From: an uncultured Bacilli bacterium
GTDB lineage: Bacteria > Bacillota_I > Bacilli_A > RF39 > UBA660
Assembly: GCA_947625005.1 (NCBI GenBank)
Contig: CANQNA010000003.1
Location: forward strand, 1 to 35,877
Direction of reading: 5' to 3'
Length of the DNA stretch: 35,877 nucleotides
In this document: positions 20,559-30,346 of the stretch, piece by piece
How positions within the stretch are numbered: the stretch's first letter is position 1
Layout of the letters: each line of letters starts with the position of its first letter
Notes under the pieces: model-generated
The model's input: only the letters and a program-made list of their open reading frames with translations
The model's database searches: none
What the model was told of the DNA's origin: nothing
Made by a program: the position numbers and the translations under genes

Positions 20559-22367
20559 TCACCATCCTTGCCAATGGCCCATAATAACCTGTTCGCCATC
20601 ATCAATTTCTTTTTCGAATTTAATACCTAACATATTAAACTCTTCTGTTACTTTAAAAACTGGGCTTTCGCCACCGTCTTTATCATATTTTGCAACCAAT
20701 TTATCATAGGAATATAAATAAGTACCTTTGTTATTATATAAAGCATTAAACTCATCATAATCATTTGCAATTCTCATACCTTGATCGGATATTTCAAACA
20801 TTGTATTTTTTAATTTATTTACCCCATTTTCCATAATGGATCTTATATTTACTGTCAATGTTTGACTTGTCGCTACTAAATCAAGCTGTTGTTGTTTTAA
20901 AAGCTCAAAATTTTCTGTTAAAGTTTGATTAGCTTGATCAAAATCGGATTGCTTTACACACATTTGAATATTATGCTCATTCAATTCTAATGAGGTATTA
21001 ATTTCACCAAGAGTTGAAGCTAAACCATTTATTCTTTGAACATCCATTGTTCCTGTTGTAATCCTATCGGCTACAATTTGACCATCAATAGTTATTGCTG
21101 TTCCATAATCACCATTAACACCAGTAGAAGAATGACCGAATCCATTTAAATTCCATTGCCATACATTTTTAGCTGTTGCTTCATCTTCTGTATCCATGAT
21201 TAAAATACGATCCGGATAAATTCTTACATGACCACCAAATCCATTATTAATTAAAGCTGTGGCCATTTGTTTTGCTTGTTGTAATATGCTAGAAGAACTT
21301 TGTTGAATTTGAGTTGCAATATTATCTACTGTATTGCCTACAAAATCTGCTTTAGGATCACCTATTTCAAATGATGTGTATGTATTAAGTAAACAATCAT
21401 AAACAACTTTTATAACTCGGATTTTATATTCATATCCTAGTGCTTGAACCGTAACGGTGTCACCTAATCGTACAGATTCTAAATTACTATAATTCTTGTA
21501 TTCTTCCGTTTTAGATAATTCTAACCAATTTACTTTAACTGAAATAGTAGGTTTATCTATTCCACTATCAGAAAATAATTTTTGAGCGGCTTCTCTTAAT
21601 AATTCATAAGCTTGTTCTTCGGTAGTATTATCATCTACTGCTATATCGCTAAATTCGTATTTAGCTACAATAGGATTTCTGTAGGTGTTTATTAAAGGTG
21701 AATCGACATAAATTTCTGGAAGTAATAATTCATTTGCTCCCTGTGGAATCACACGAGTAACAACACTTGTAAAATCAATTGCAAGTTCCACTTCTTTTAT
21801 GTTTTTACCTTGTTTGATATAAACCCCTCGATCAGCTCCTCTTTGACGATGATAAATAATATTAAAATTATCTCTTTCTATTTCACCGCCCCACTTTTTT
21901 ACAATACAATTATCAGCTCCTAAAATAGCATCAACTATATTTTTTCGAACATATCTTGCGGAGGCATCTGTACTTATATCGCCCGTTACATTGAAATTAG
22001 TTTTGAACATAGCATGTTCTAAAAGCCAACTAATCGCATTAACTGCACTTTTTTGCGTAGGTGCTACATCAACAAGAAAATTCTCTGATAAATCATAAAA
22101 TATATGAGCTGCATATATATTTATTTTTGATAAATTAGGTTTTACCTTTTTAATTCTAAATAATTGATAACTGCCATCGTATGGAGCCTTAATAATATTA
22201 TCGACAACTAAATATTCGGCATTTTGACCTTTAATGGCATAATCAAAATTTAATTCAAAATTTCCATTTAAAGATTCCGTAATTTTTGGTGATGATTTAA
22301 AATCTGATAATATACCAAGACCGTTGTTATCAAAATCTTTACAGTCATTACTATAAATTCTTATCAT
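20559..22367 (-). CDS. Tal, tail-associated protein of the endopeptidase tail family (602 aa)
   Basis: N-terminal region (IRIYSNDCKDFDNNGLGILS; LNGNFELNFDYAIKGQNAEY; KIKKV-like and YAAHIFYDL segments) matches the prophage endopeptidase tail / gp44-like baseplate hub domain. The C-terminal part (TLGEINTSLELNEHNI; NGVNKLKNTMFEISDQGM) is helical and then fibre-like. It caps the tail and begins host penetration. Overlaps the Dit gene by 4 bases. Confidence 0.85.
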   Translation of the reverse strand: MIRIYSNDCKDFDNNGLGILSDFKSSPKITESLNGNFELNFDYAIKGQNAEYLVVDNIIKAPYDGSYQLFRIKKVKPNLSKINIYAAHIFYDLSENFLVDVAPTQKSAVNAISWLLEHAMFKTNFNVTGDISTDASARYVRKNIVDAILGADNCIVKKWGGEIERDNFNIIYHRQRGADRGVYIKQGKNIKEVELAIDFTSVVTRVIPQGANELLLPEIYVDSPLINTYRNPIVAKYEFSDIAVDDNTTEEQAYELLREAAQKLFSDSGIDKPTISVKVNWLELSKTEEYKNYSNLESVRLGDTVTVQALGYEYKIRVIKVVYDCLLNTYTSFEIGDPKADFVGNTVDNIATQIQQSSSSILQQAKQMATALINNGFGGHVRIYPDRILIMDTEDEATAKNVWQWNLNGFGHSSTGVNGDYGTAITIDGQIVADRITTGTMDVQRINGLASTLGEINTSLELNEHNIQMCVKQSDFDQANQTLTENFELLKQQQLDLVATSQTLTVNIRSIMENGVNKLKNTMFEISDQGMRIANDYDEFNALYNNKGTYLYSYDKLVAKYDKDGGESPVFKVTEEFNMLGIKFEKEIDDGEQVIMGHWQGW

Positions 22368-23053
22368 AAATATGTATCCTGGTATTTAATTTTTATATTA
22401 ACTAAATCGCCCGTAATATGAACTTTATTTATACCTGGCTTTAAAAAAGGAAATTCACCATTTGTTTTATATAAAGCATTTTGCTCATCTTCCAAAGCAA
22501 TTTGTAATACGGAATCAATAAAAATTGTTGATTTTAAATCTTTAATTTGAAATGTACTATCATTAATAGTTATATTTATATTACCAGTACCCGTAACATA
22601 AATTAAAGGCAATGCATTTGCATTACCTCCTATTCTAAAAATAAAATCTTTATCTTTTTGAATAATAGTATGTTTATCTCTACCTCTTTTAAATGGCTGT
22701 ACTTCAAATTTAAGAATAAAGTTTCGCCAATATGTTGCAATTTGTTCTAATTCGATATTATTTCTTAAAGTAACATCATATTCACGATCTAATTCATTAG
22801 ATAAAATTAGTTTACCGCTACCACTTAACCAGGATAAATCTTTATAAACATCATCTTCCGTATAACATTCTACATTTTTTGTATAACTATCATAACACTC
22901 ATCTGTAGTTGTCAATGATCCATTTCTTCCTGATAAAGATTCTACAGTTATTCTTTTCTTTGGAATAACAATGGGAGGGAAGCCTCCGCAACCTATTCCA
23001 TAATCCCTAGAATCATACATAATTCCATCTTTAATAAATATAAAATAGTTCAT
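22364..23053 (-). CDS. Distal tail protein, Dit (229 aa)
   Basis: KKRITVESLSGRNGSLTTTD, then YDVTLRNN and FKVQPFKRGRD-like segments, are the hallmarks of Dit. Size and position between tape measure and Tal agree. Forms the hub that attaches the tail tip to the tube. Overlaps the tape-measure stop by one base. Confidence 0.88.
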   Translation of the reverse strand: MNYFIFIKDGIMYDSRDYGIGCGGFPPIVIPKKRITVESLSGRNGSLTTTDECYDSYTKNVECYTEDDVYKDLSWLSGSGKLILSNELDREYDVTLRNNIELEQIATYWRNFILKFEVQPFKRGRDKHTIIQKDKDFIFRIGGNANALPLIYVTGTGNINITINDSTFQIKDLKSTIFIDSVLQIALEDEQNALYKTNGEFPFLKPGINKVHITGDLVNIKIKYQDTYL

Positions 23054-25653
23054 TAAGCATTCCCCTTTCCATAACTTACTTTAGATCTATAAAATTCTAA
23101 TTCTTCCGATAGATCTTCAATATCTTGTTCCCTATTGTTATTAAAGTTTTCTATTGTGATATAAATCGGTGAAACTTGACCAGGATTATAATCAGAAGTA
23201 TCTGTTATATTTCTACCTATATCATTACTGTTATAGCCATTTGTTACCGTATTTGTATTTACTCCTACATCAAAGTTGGATGGAATAGAATTTTGCATTT
23301 CTTCTGCAACCTCTACCATTTCATCACTAAATCCTAAACCAACACCTAATGCAAGATTTTTACCAACTTCATCTCTAAATACAGTAGATGGTGAATGAAT
23401 ACCAAAAAATGATTTAATGCCATTTAAGACAGAATCTTTAAAGCCTTTAATCTTTCCAACGATCCAGTCTTTTGCATTGTTAATACCATTCCATAAACCA
23501 GTTACGAAATTTTTACCTATATCTAATGCTCCACTTACCATATTTCCAAATCCATTAATGACAGAAGATATGATTTGAGGAATTTTTGCTACAAGTTTAG
23601 GTATATTTTCAACTAATGCTGCACCTAATTTAACAATCATTTGTAAGCCTGCTGTGGCCAATTTTGGTAGTATTTGAAGTAATCCATTAATTATAGCCAT
23701 AGTTATTTTAGGTAAATTCTCAATAATTACAGGGATAGCATCAACTAATGCCATTGCTAAATTAACAATCATTTCAACTCCCATATCAATGATTTTATCT
23801 AAATTTTCGGTGAAAAATGTCACGATATTATCAATTATTTCTGGTAATTTTTCAACTAATACAGGAATAGCATTTATAATTCCCTCTGCTAATGAAGAAA
23901 TCAATACTAATGCTGCTTGAATTATATTCATTAAATTATCTGGATTAGTTAATACATTAACCATTTCTAAAATTACACTAACAATTGTTGGTACCAATTG
24001 AGGTAATGCTTGAGCTATACCCTTTGTTAATTCTACTAACAAATTAATTCCTGCTTGTAAAATCATTGGCAAATTAGATAAAATCGTATTTACTAGACCA
24101 GTCATGATTGTAACTGCAATATTAGCTAGCATAGGTATATTATTGGTAATTCCCTCAACTAATTTAGTTAATAGTTGACCTCCCATCTCAAAAATTTGAG
24201 GTAATGCTGTAATTAAACTATTCACGATAGTTTCAACTATCGGTAAAGAATTACTTAAAACTGTTGTAATACTAGAAATCAAATTATTTATTAATAAATC
24301 TAAATCAGCCTGATCATTGCCTAAACCTGCTAATAAATTACTCCAAGCTGATTTCATTGAGGCAATGGATCCTTGAATCGTTGTACTTGCTTCTTTAGCT
24401 GTTGTTCCTGTAATTCCAAGTTCACCTTGAATTACATGTATAGCTTGATATACATCATTTAAATTATTAATATCATATTTAATTCCAGTTATTTTTTCTG
24501 CATCAGCAAGTAGCCTTTCCATCTCTGTTTTAGTACCGCCATATCCAAGTTTTAAATTATCCAACATTGTATAATTTTGTTTTGCAAAACCTTGATAAGC
24601 ATTTTGTATCATCGACATATCAGTACCCATTTTATTGGCATTATCCGACATATCTACAATAGCCATATCAGCTACTTCTGCTGCTTTTTTCGTATCACCG
24701 TCCAAGCTTTGTAATAAACTAGCACTAAATGATGTTACGGTTTCCATATATTTATTCGCTGATAAACCGGATGTTTTATAGGCATTATTTGCATATTCTT
24801 GAACTTGACTAGAACTATCTTTAAATAAAGTATCTACTCCTCCAACTAATTGCTCATATTCGCCAAAACTTTCAAAAGCCTGTTTACCTGTATTAAATAA
24901 AAAACTTCCTAATTGCTTTACTCCGTTTGCGATTTCACTAATTCCTTTTTTTATGGCATCACTTATTAAATTAGCCTTAATCATTTCACCAAATGTAACT
25001 GCGTGTTTTCCGGCTTTTTCTTCTGCATCAGAAAATTCTTTTAATTTACTTTCTGCTTTATCAAGCCTAGTTTCACTGGATTTGATCTCGCTACTTAAAT
25101 TTTTAATTTCTTCTTTTAAAGTTTTAGCTTGATCAGATCCTTTTCCTTGTTCTAAAACAGTATTTACATACTGTCTTTTTAAATCTTCTAAATGACCTTT
25201 TTGTTCGTTTATTGTTGAGGTCAATGATCCTAATGTAGAATTTAATTCACGATTCTTTTGTTCATCTTCTTTTAAAGCTGACTCATGCTCTTCGAGAGAT
25301 TTTGTAGTTTTTTCTATATCATTAGTAATCTTTTGTTGCTCTGTTTGAGCTGTTATTAAAGTATCTTTATATTTTGAAGCTTCTTTTGAGTTTTCACCAA
25401 ACATCTCTTTTGCTCTTTCGTAAGCTGCTGTTGCTTCTTGAATTTTGTTTTTCGATATTTCCTGTTGCTGCTTTAATGTATTTAATTTATTTTGATAATC
25501 AGTAATAGAAACATTCGAACTTTTTAATACTTCATTTTCGAGATTAAGTTCTTTTTTCATTGACGATATAGAACTATTCATCTCTTTTATAGCTTTTTTA
25601 AAATCATCATCCAGAATACTGAATTCTAATTCTACACCTGTTTTCTTCGCCAC
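23053..25653 (-). CDS. Tail tape measure protein (866 aa)
   Basis: Starts at a GTG (25653) with GAGGTG seven bases upstream. N-terminal coiled coil (1-230), a conserved TMP-like region (LFKDSSSQVQEYANNAYKTS; NKMGTDMSMIQNAYQGFAKQ) and a long hydrophobic repeat zone at about 450-730 (repeats such as LPEIIDNIVTFFTENLDKII). Ends with a peptidase-like or linker tail. From roughly 0.15 nm per residue the tail would be about 130 nm, a siphovirus-length tail. Confidence 0.93.
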   Translation of the reverse strand: MAKKTGVELEFSILDDDFKKAIKEMNSSISSMKKELNLENEVLKSSNVSITDYQNKLNTLKQQQEISKNKIQEATAAYERAKEMFGENSKEASKYKDTLITAQTEQQKITNDIEKTTKSLEEHESALKEDEQKNRELNSTLGSLTSTINEQKGHLEDLKRQYVNTVLEQGKGSDQAKTLKEEIKNLSSEIKSSETRLDKAESKLKEFSDAEEKAGKHAVTFGEMIKANLISDAIKKGISEIANGVKQLGSFLFNTGKQAFESFGEYEQLVGGVDTLFKDSSSQVQEYANNAYKTSGLSANKYMETVTSFSASLLQSLDGDTKKAAEVADMAIVDMSDNANKMGTDMSMIQNAYQGFAKQNYTMLDNLKLGYGGTKTEMERLLADAEKITGIKYDINNLNDVYQAIHVIQGELGITGTTAKEASTTIQGSIASMKSAWSNLLAGLGNDQADLDLLINNLISSITTVLSNSLPIVETIVNSLITALPQIFEMGGQLLTKLVEGITNNIPMLANIAVTIMTGLVNTILSNLPMILQAGINLLVELTKGIAQALPQLVPTIVSVILEMVNVLTNPDNLMNIIQAALVLISSLAEGIINAIPVLVEKLPEIIDNIVTFFTENLDKIIDMGVEMIVNLAMALVDAIPVIIENLPKITMAIINGLLQILPKLATAGLQMIVKLGAALVENIPKLVAKIPQIISSVINGFGNMVSGALDIGKNFVTGLWNGINNAKDWIVGKIKGFKDSVLNGIKSFFGIHSPSTVFRDEVGKNLALGVGLGFSDEMVEVAEEMQNSIPSNFDVGVNTNTVTNGYNSNDIGRNITDTSDYNPGQVSPIYITIENFNNNREQDIEDLSEELEFYRSKVSYGKGNA

Positions 25654-25657
25654 AAAA

Positions 25658-25879
25658 TCACCTCTCTTTCGGATTGTTTTCCCAACGATTAAATGTCATT
25701 TTGTTGAAGTAAACTGATTCTAAAAAAAGTATGTCCTGATTCCAAAACTCTTCGTATGGTATGCCGGCATTTAATACATAAAGCGTATAAATATCTGCAA
25801 CTGTACATATTTCTAATTTAGGCGACAAATATTTACCTTTTCTATTTACCGTATATTTCTTTAAAGAGTTTTGGAACAT
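25658..25879 (-). CDS. Downstream tail assembly chaperone, expressed by -1 frameshift (73 aa)
   Basis: Small protein (MFQNSLKKYTVNRKGKYLSP; IPYEEFWNQDILFLES) in the -1 frame relative to the chaperone before it. It can be made as a fusion by slipping at 25882-25888 or from its own ATG that overlaps the first stop. This is the lambda G/GT-type arrangement that loads the tape measure. Confidence 0.8.
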   Translation of the reverse strand: MFQNSLKKYTVNRKGKYLSPKLEICTVADIYTLYVLNAGIPYEEFWNQDILFLESVYFNKMTFNRWENNPKER

Positions 25880-26364
25880 TAGTTTTTTTTGCTAGCATTA
25901 AGTCCTACTAAATCATTAAACAAAAACATATCTCTTTTAGCATTAAAATCGAGATGATCTATAAATTCGTAATACTCCATTTTTTCCTTTGGATTAGTTC
26001 CTAAATAACCAACATAAATAAGTTGGACCATAGTTTCATGATCGAAAGTTTGTTTTTTTACTAATGCTTCCATCAAATCTTTAGAGCCAGAATATGACCT
26101 TTGAAAATCAAACAAATTTCTATATGTGATTTTTAAATCATAAATAATTGTTCCATCCTCAAATTTCAAAGCTCTTTTAGGAAGATCATCTTTCACTTCT
26201 TTTTGTTCACTTTGATTTTCAATTTTATTCTCAATAGTATTTTGTTCTATTGCGTTTTGTACAGGATTATTTTGTACAGAATTGTCTTGTACTTGATTAC
26301 CTTGTACATTTTCTATTATTTCCGGATTAGTTAATGTTTGATTTTGACTATCATTTTGATTCAT
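25879..26364 (-). CDS. Tail assembly chaperone (161 aa)
   Basis: Start at ATG 26364 with AAAGGATGG before it. After an Asn/Gln-rich variable leader (residues about 10-50, VQGNQVQDNSVQNNPVQNAI) comes the chaperone domain (FEDGTIIYDLKITYRNLFDF; VQLIYVGYLGTNPKEKMEYY). Ends NASKKN, where codons AGC AAA AAA AAC precede the stop. Located between major tail protein and tape measure as expected. Confidence 0.85.
   Translation of the reverse strand: MNQNDSQNQTLTNPEIIENVQGNQVQDNSVQNNPVQNAIEQNTIENKIENQSEQKEVKDDLPKRALKFEDGTIIYDLKITYRNLFDFQRSYSGSKDLMEALVKKQTFDHETMVQLIYVGYLGTNPKEKMEYYEFIDHLDFNAKRDMFLFNDLVGLNASKKN
25882..25888 (-). promoter_or_regulatory. -1 ribosomal frameshift slippery site
   Basis: The heptamer A AAA AAC in a run of eight A, immediately before the first chaperone stop (TAA). 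After the slip the ribosome reads CTA ATG TTC into the second chaperone frame. Perfect X XXY YYZ form in the correct frame. Confidence 0.85.
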
Positions 26365-26390
26365 AAATACCATCCTTTCTTAAATTTAAT

Positions 26391-26420
26391 TAAAAAGAAA
26401 AGCCCCACAAAAGTAGGGCT
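26391..26420 (-). terminator. Terminator after the major tail protein gene
   Basis: AGCCCTAC-TTTT-GTGGGGCT stem (8 bp, one G-U) followed by TTTCTTTTTA on the - strand. A leaky terminator here would keep major tail protein mRNA more abundant than the downstream tail genes. Confidence 0.8.
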
Positions 26421-26425
26421 CGATA

Positions 26426-27016
26426 TTATGCTGCTGGTGCTTTAACAATTGATGGTGTAAATTGTTTTAACCATTTATCACCAATACTTACTTTGTCAAC
26501 TTCACTAGCAATTGCTTCATAATAGAATTCGTCATTTTCATCCTTATATCCGTTAAACTCTAATTCTACCTCTGCAACTTCTTCTGATGTATTATCAATT
26601 TTCTTTGCAAAACCTGTTGTAAAAGATATTTTAGGTAAACAAATATATTTTTCTTCATCGGTAAATAAATCAACAGCTTTTGATGTTAGGCACATATCTG
26701 GAATATTTGACTTATCAGAAAGACCATATACTCCATCAGCTAATCCCTCATTACTTAAACCAAATACTGTTCTTGCTATTGCTAATGGCATGTGAACAGA
26801 GATTTTACCAGTTAATTTAGTTATTTTTTTAACACTCTTTTGCTCAACACCCTCACAATTTTTTACGATAGTTTTATATTCTGTGTTAATTTCGATATTT
26901 CCTGTACAGCCTAATCTTTGAGCATCAGATTCTGCTAATTTTCCTGTACTACGATCATATAATTTTACATGAGTTTCTGTAATCTTACATTCATCAAAAG
27001 TTTCTATTTTTGCCAT
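26426..27016 (-). CDS. Major tail protein (196 aa)
   Basis: Beta-rich protein (ETHVKLYDRSTGKLAESDAQ; TKLTGKISVHMPLAIARTVF) of the phi13/TP901-like major tail tube type; typical length near 190. Strong ribosome site AAAGGAGGGATTCAGCA. Followed by a terminator and preceded by the HK97-gp10-like gene. Forms the tail tube. Confidence 0.88.
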   Translation of the reverse strand: MAKIETFDECKITETHVKLYDRSTGKLAESDAQRLGCTGNIEINTEYKTIVKNCEGVEQKSVKKITKLTGKISVHMPLAIARTVFGLSNEGLADGVYGLSDKSNIPDMCLTSKAVDLFTDEEKYICLPKISFTTGFAKKIDNTSEEVAEVELEFNGYKDENDEFYYEAIASEVDKVSIGDKWLKQFTPSIVKAPAA

Positions 27017-27447
27017 TGCTGAATCCCTCCTTTTATTTTTTCTTCAAGCAATTTTGCTAAATCATCTACAATAGGTACTCTTCCTTTTTCTGCTCCTCTT
27101 TCGAAAAATTCATTTGGAACATTTCTTTTAGAAGTACCCTCACCAAAAGCCGGGAAGTATAAATAACCGAAAAATGGTGTTCTCGTAGTTTTAATTGCGA
27201 ATCCTAAATTCATTTTTGCAAATTCCAAACTTATAGAATATTTTGCATGTGTTTTAGGATATCCTTTATATTTTTTATTATCATTGACACCTACTGGCAT
27301 CTCTTCTGTAATTTTTTTTATGACAATATTAGCACCTTTATTATGCAAATAATCATTCATAATAGATTCTGCTAATGTAGGTATTTTCATAATAGAATCT
27401 ACTAATTTATTAAGATCATCTGCATTTAATCTAAATACTGTTTCCAT
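27004..27447 (-). CDS. HK97 gp10-like tail/head-tail protein (147 aa)
   Basis: Pattern MPVGVNDNKKYKGYPKTHAK, then YLYFPAFGEGTSKRNVPNEF and FFERGAE is characteristic of the HK97 gp10 tail-component family. Joined to the next gene by overlapping stops and starts. Completes the tail or its junction with the head. Confidence 0.8.
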   Translation of the reverse strand: METVFRLNADDLNKLVDSIMKIPTLAESIMNDYLHNKGANIVIKKITEEMPVGVNDNKKYKGYPKTHAKYSISLEFAKMNLGFAIKTTRTPFFGYLYFPAFGEGTSKRNVPNEFFERGAEKGRVPIVDDLAKLLEEKIKGGIQQWQK

Positions 27448-27797
27448 TAGTAATTACAAATCTTTTTCTTTCTTGGACGAACAAATCTTAATGTTAATGA
27501 ATTAACAATATTGCCACCTTGTACTTTCTTTAATCGACCATAATCTCCATCATCAAAAGTAAGACCAGTTTTTTCTATTGTAGGAATAATCATGTCTTCT
27601 TCAAATGTTCCGTCTTCCTCATTTACAAATACAAATTCTATTATTTTATGAAAAATATGTTGATCTTGCTTTCGCAAGCCATTATCGTAATAAACGCAAT
27701 ATTTATTTTTTCCCTCTATATCTTTGGGATCTGCTTCATCTTTAAATGCTACATATCCAAGCTCTTCAATAGCTGATACTATCTTTTCATCTGTCAT
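27447..27797 (-). CDS. Tail terminator/minor tail protein candidate (116 aa)
   Basis: Size, beta-rich sequence (YCVYYDNGLRKQDQHIFHKI; TGLTFDDGDYGRLKKVQGGN) and position suggest the tail-terminator slot between head closure and major tail protein. No distinctive motif; assignment rests mainly on gene order. Confidence 0.65.
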   Translation of the reverse strand: MTDEKIVSAIEELGYVAFKDEADPKDIEGKNKYCVYYDNGLRKQDQHIFHKIIEFVFVNEEDGTFEEDMIIPTIEKTGLTFDDGDYGRLKKVQGGNIVNSLTLRFVRPRKKKICNY

Positions 27798-28129
27798 AGT
27801 TTCACCTTTTGTAAATATAGATAATTGCTAAATTTATCACTATCTTCACATAAATAACACTCAAAAAACTCATTGTTTATTTCAACGAGATACTCTGTAT
27901 CAAATGGAATTTTTGGAACTTTAACTTTAAAATCTAGTTTCTTACTATTAGCCTGTGCAAAATCATAATCTTGTTGTCGTTTAGTTGCTAATTCATAACA
28001 TAATTTACCTAAATATGTCTTTTCATCACCGATTTTCTTTTTAGAAGCATTATATTGAGGTGTTGATTTATAATATTTCAACACACCATCGTTATATGAT
28101 TGGTGTTTCACCATAATCGCTAACGGCAT
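27794..28129 (-). CDS. Head closure / head-tail adaptor protein (111 aa)
   Basis: Begins MPLAIMVKHQSYNDGVLKYY and has VPKIPFDTEYLVEINNEFFE, a pattern resembling phage head-closure proteins. Overlaps the connector gene by 38 bases. The first ATG has a weak upstream site, so a start at Met6 is possible. Confidence 0.7.
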   Translation of the reverse strand: MPLAIMVKHQSYNDGVLKYYKSTPQYNASKKKIGDEKTYLGKLCYELATKRQQDYDFAQANSKKLDFKVKVPKIPFDTEYLVEINNEFFECYLCEDSDKFSNYLYLQKVKL

Positions 28130-28409
28130 GGTGGATTTGAAACCTCAATATGTCATCTGCAAAATTAGCATTGAATGCTTCAATACTATAATTTCTTGCA
28201 TATCGACAATAATCTTTCAATAATTTTTTAGCTTCTATATCGGTATTAAAATCAATGGAAGAATCACCACTAATTTTTTTTAGGTGATTCTCCCCATCGA
28301 TTATATATTCAATAATTTGTTGATCTGTATAATCATCGTCCCATGTGACAGCTAGGTATCTTTTTATTTCATCAAAATACGGAAATAAATCTTTTTTTGG
28401 CTTATCCAT
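28092..28409 (-). CDS. gp6-like head-tail connector (105 aa)
   Basis: KRYLAVTWDDDYTDQQIIEY, IIDGENHLKKI and KKLLKDYCRYARNYSIEAFN fit the all-helical gp6-like connector family that docks on the portal. It follows the capsid gene, as is standard. Confidence 0.85.
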   Translation of the reverse strand: MDKPKKDLFPYFDEIKRYLAVTWDDDYTDQQIIEYIIDGENHLKKISGDSSIDFNTDIEAKKLLKDYCRYARNYSIEAFNANFADDILRFQIHHAVSDYGETPII

Positions 28410-28427
28410 AAAAGATCACCTCACTTA

Positions 28428-29600
28428 CTATGCTGATGGAGTATTATCTTTAACTTGAACTTCGTTAACTACATTTACATTAACTGCATCTTCGCTTACT
28501 TTGATTTCTGAAATATCTAAATATAAGAAAGATGTATTATCAAGAGGTTGACCTACACCATACATTTTAGCAAGATAAACTGTTTCATCTTCTATAAAGT
28601 GGTAGTCATCTGATTTAAGAATTCTTTGTTGACTTCCTAATCCCATAAAATAATTTTTAGCAATACCCATGATAGCTTTTCCTTTTGCAACTTCGCAAGA
28701 TTGTACAAAATCAATTGGGAATGGTAAATTATTAACCCAACGGCCATCTGATGTACGATAATAGATACTTGGTAATATTGTTGCGTAGTAATCATAAGGA
28801 TTTACAACAAATAATGCACTTGGTACTTTTCTTTTACCATCATCAGTTAATTTAGCCATTAAGCCACCTAATGTAGCTAAATCTAATTTAGCGATTTTTT
28901 CTGCATCTTTTTGTGGATATACACCCTCTTGAACAGATCCTTTTAAATTTCTATCCATACCAATTGGCTTTTTATTACCATCACCTGTTACGATTGCATT
29001 TTCAAGACCAATTGCTAATGATTCAAGTAAGAATCTTCTTACAAATGCATCAAGATAAACAGGTCCTAAATCTAAATGAGCTTTTGCAACTGGTAAATAT
29101 GCTGATAATTTTAAAGTATTAACAGTAATTTTCTTGAAAGCTGATGCTAATTCTTTCTTAATCTTTTCTGTTAATTCACCCCACCATGCTGCTTCTGCAT
29201 CGCCATTTCGAACAATCATTTCTGTAATTCCAGTTACATTTTGGAAATTAATCTTTTGTAGTAATTCATGATCTTTCTCTAAATCTTCAAATACACGATC
29301 AATAATTGTTCGTGGCATTTCGATATCAGTTAGACCAGAATTAGTTTTCATAGCATTTGCTAAATCTTTATAATACTTTTCTTCTTTAGAAGTTAAAACT
29401 CTAAATCCTCTTTTTGATAAAATTTCTGCATCATTACTTGCAATTACACTTTCATAATCTGCTTTTACTTCATTAGCTAGATTTTCAATATATAATTGAA
29501 CAGTATCGACAAATTCCTCTGCGTTTCCATCTTTGATAGCTTTTAAAGCTGTACTTTTGATTTCTTCTTTACTAATAGACTGTAAATCTTTATTTTTCAT
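28428..29600 (-). CDS. HK97-fold major capsid protein (390 aa)
   Basis: N-terminal helical scaffold-like delta region (1-110, coiled coil with VQLYIENLANEVKADYESVI) followed by the HK97 core (ERVF-type helix near EMPRTIIDRVFEDL; ITGMDRNL-like and KKPIGMDRNLKG; VNPYDYYATILPSIYYRTSD). The protease next door would remove the N-terminal region at maturation. Strong ribosome site. Confidence 0.92.
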   Translation of the reverse strand: MKNKDLQSISKEEIKSTALKAIKDGNAEEFVDTVQLYIENLANEVKADYESVIASNDAEILSKRGFRVLTSKEEKYYKDLANAMKTNSGLTDIEMPRTIIDRVFEDLEKDHELLQKINFQNVTGITEMIVRNGDAEAAWWGELTEKIKKELASAFKKITVNTLKLSAYLPVAKAHLDLGPVYLDAFVRRFLLESLAIGLENAIVTGDGNKKPIGMDRNLKGSVQEGVYPQKDAEKIAKLDLATLGGLMAKLTDDGKRKVPSALFVVNPYDYYATILPSIYYRTSDGRWVNNLPFPIDFVQSCEVAKGKAIMGIAKNYFMGLGSQQRILKSDDYHFIEDETVYLAKMYGVGQPLDNTSFLYLDISEIKVSEDAVNVNVVNEVQVKDNTPSA

Positions 29601-29614
29601 TTAAAATCCCTCCA

Positions 29615-30346
29615 TTATTGCAAATTAAAAAGTGATGTTTTTTTATCACTTTCTTCTTTGTTTTTATTTTCTACTATTTTTGAAACAATTAGATCTGTTT
29701 CACTAATTACTTTAGGTTTTTCTTTTGAATTTTTTACGATATTTACAAGACTTGAAAGAGCATTTTGATGAATTCCTTTTTCATCTTCTTTTAACTCTAA
29801 TACTTCATCGCAAAAACCTTTTTCTAAAGCTTCTTGTGCTGTTAAGTATGTTTCATCATCTAGTAAAGCTCGTAACTCTTCTTCTGTAATTTTAATTTTT
29901 GATAAATAACATTGAATAACCGCATCCATAATTTTATCCATATCAGAAGCCGTTTTCCTTAATTCATTAGCATTACCAATACTTAAGGTCCAACAATTAT
30001 GAATCATCATAAGAGTATTACTTGGCATTATTATTTTATCCCCTGCCATTGCAATAATTGATGCTGCTGATGCTGCAATTGCATCAACATAAGTAATAAT
30101 CTTGGCTGTTTTACTTTTAGCCTTTAATAAATTATAAATTGCAACACCTGTAAATGTATCGCCACCTAATGAATTTATATGAACATTAATAGTTTTAGCA
30201 TTTGTTTCATTTAATTTCTTACGAATATCATTTGCTGAAACATCGTCTTCCCACCAGGCAAAATCAACTATGTCACCATAGATAAATAAATCAGCTTCTT
30301 CTTGCTCTTCATTATCTACAAATTTCATAAATGTTTGCTGTTTCAT
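29615..30346 (-). CDS. Prohead protease, ClpP-like (243 aa)
   Basis: ClpP fold: INSLGGDTFTGVAIYNLLKA, nucleophile Ser93 in VDAIAASAASIIAMAG and His115 in MMIHNCW. The C-terminal 60 residues are charged and variable. Located between portal and capsid as expected for the maturation protease. Confidence 0.92.
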   Translation of the reverse strand: MKQQTFMKFVDNEEQEEADLFIYGDIVDFAWWEDDVSANDIRKKLNETNAKTINVHINSLGGDTFTGVAIYNLLKAKSKTAKIITYVDAIAASAASIIAMAGDKIIMPSNTLMMIHNCWTLSIGNANELRKTASDMDKIMDAVIQCYLSKIKITEEELRALLDDETYLTAQEALEKGFCDEVLELKEDEKGIHQNALSSLVNIVKNSKEKPKVISETDLIVSKIVENKNKEESDKKTSLFNLQ

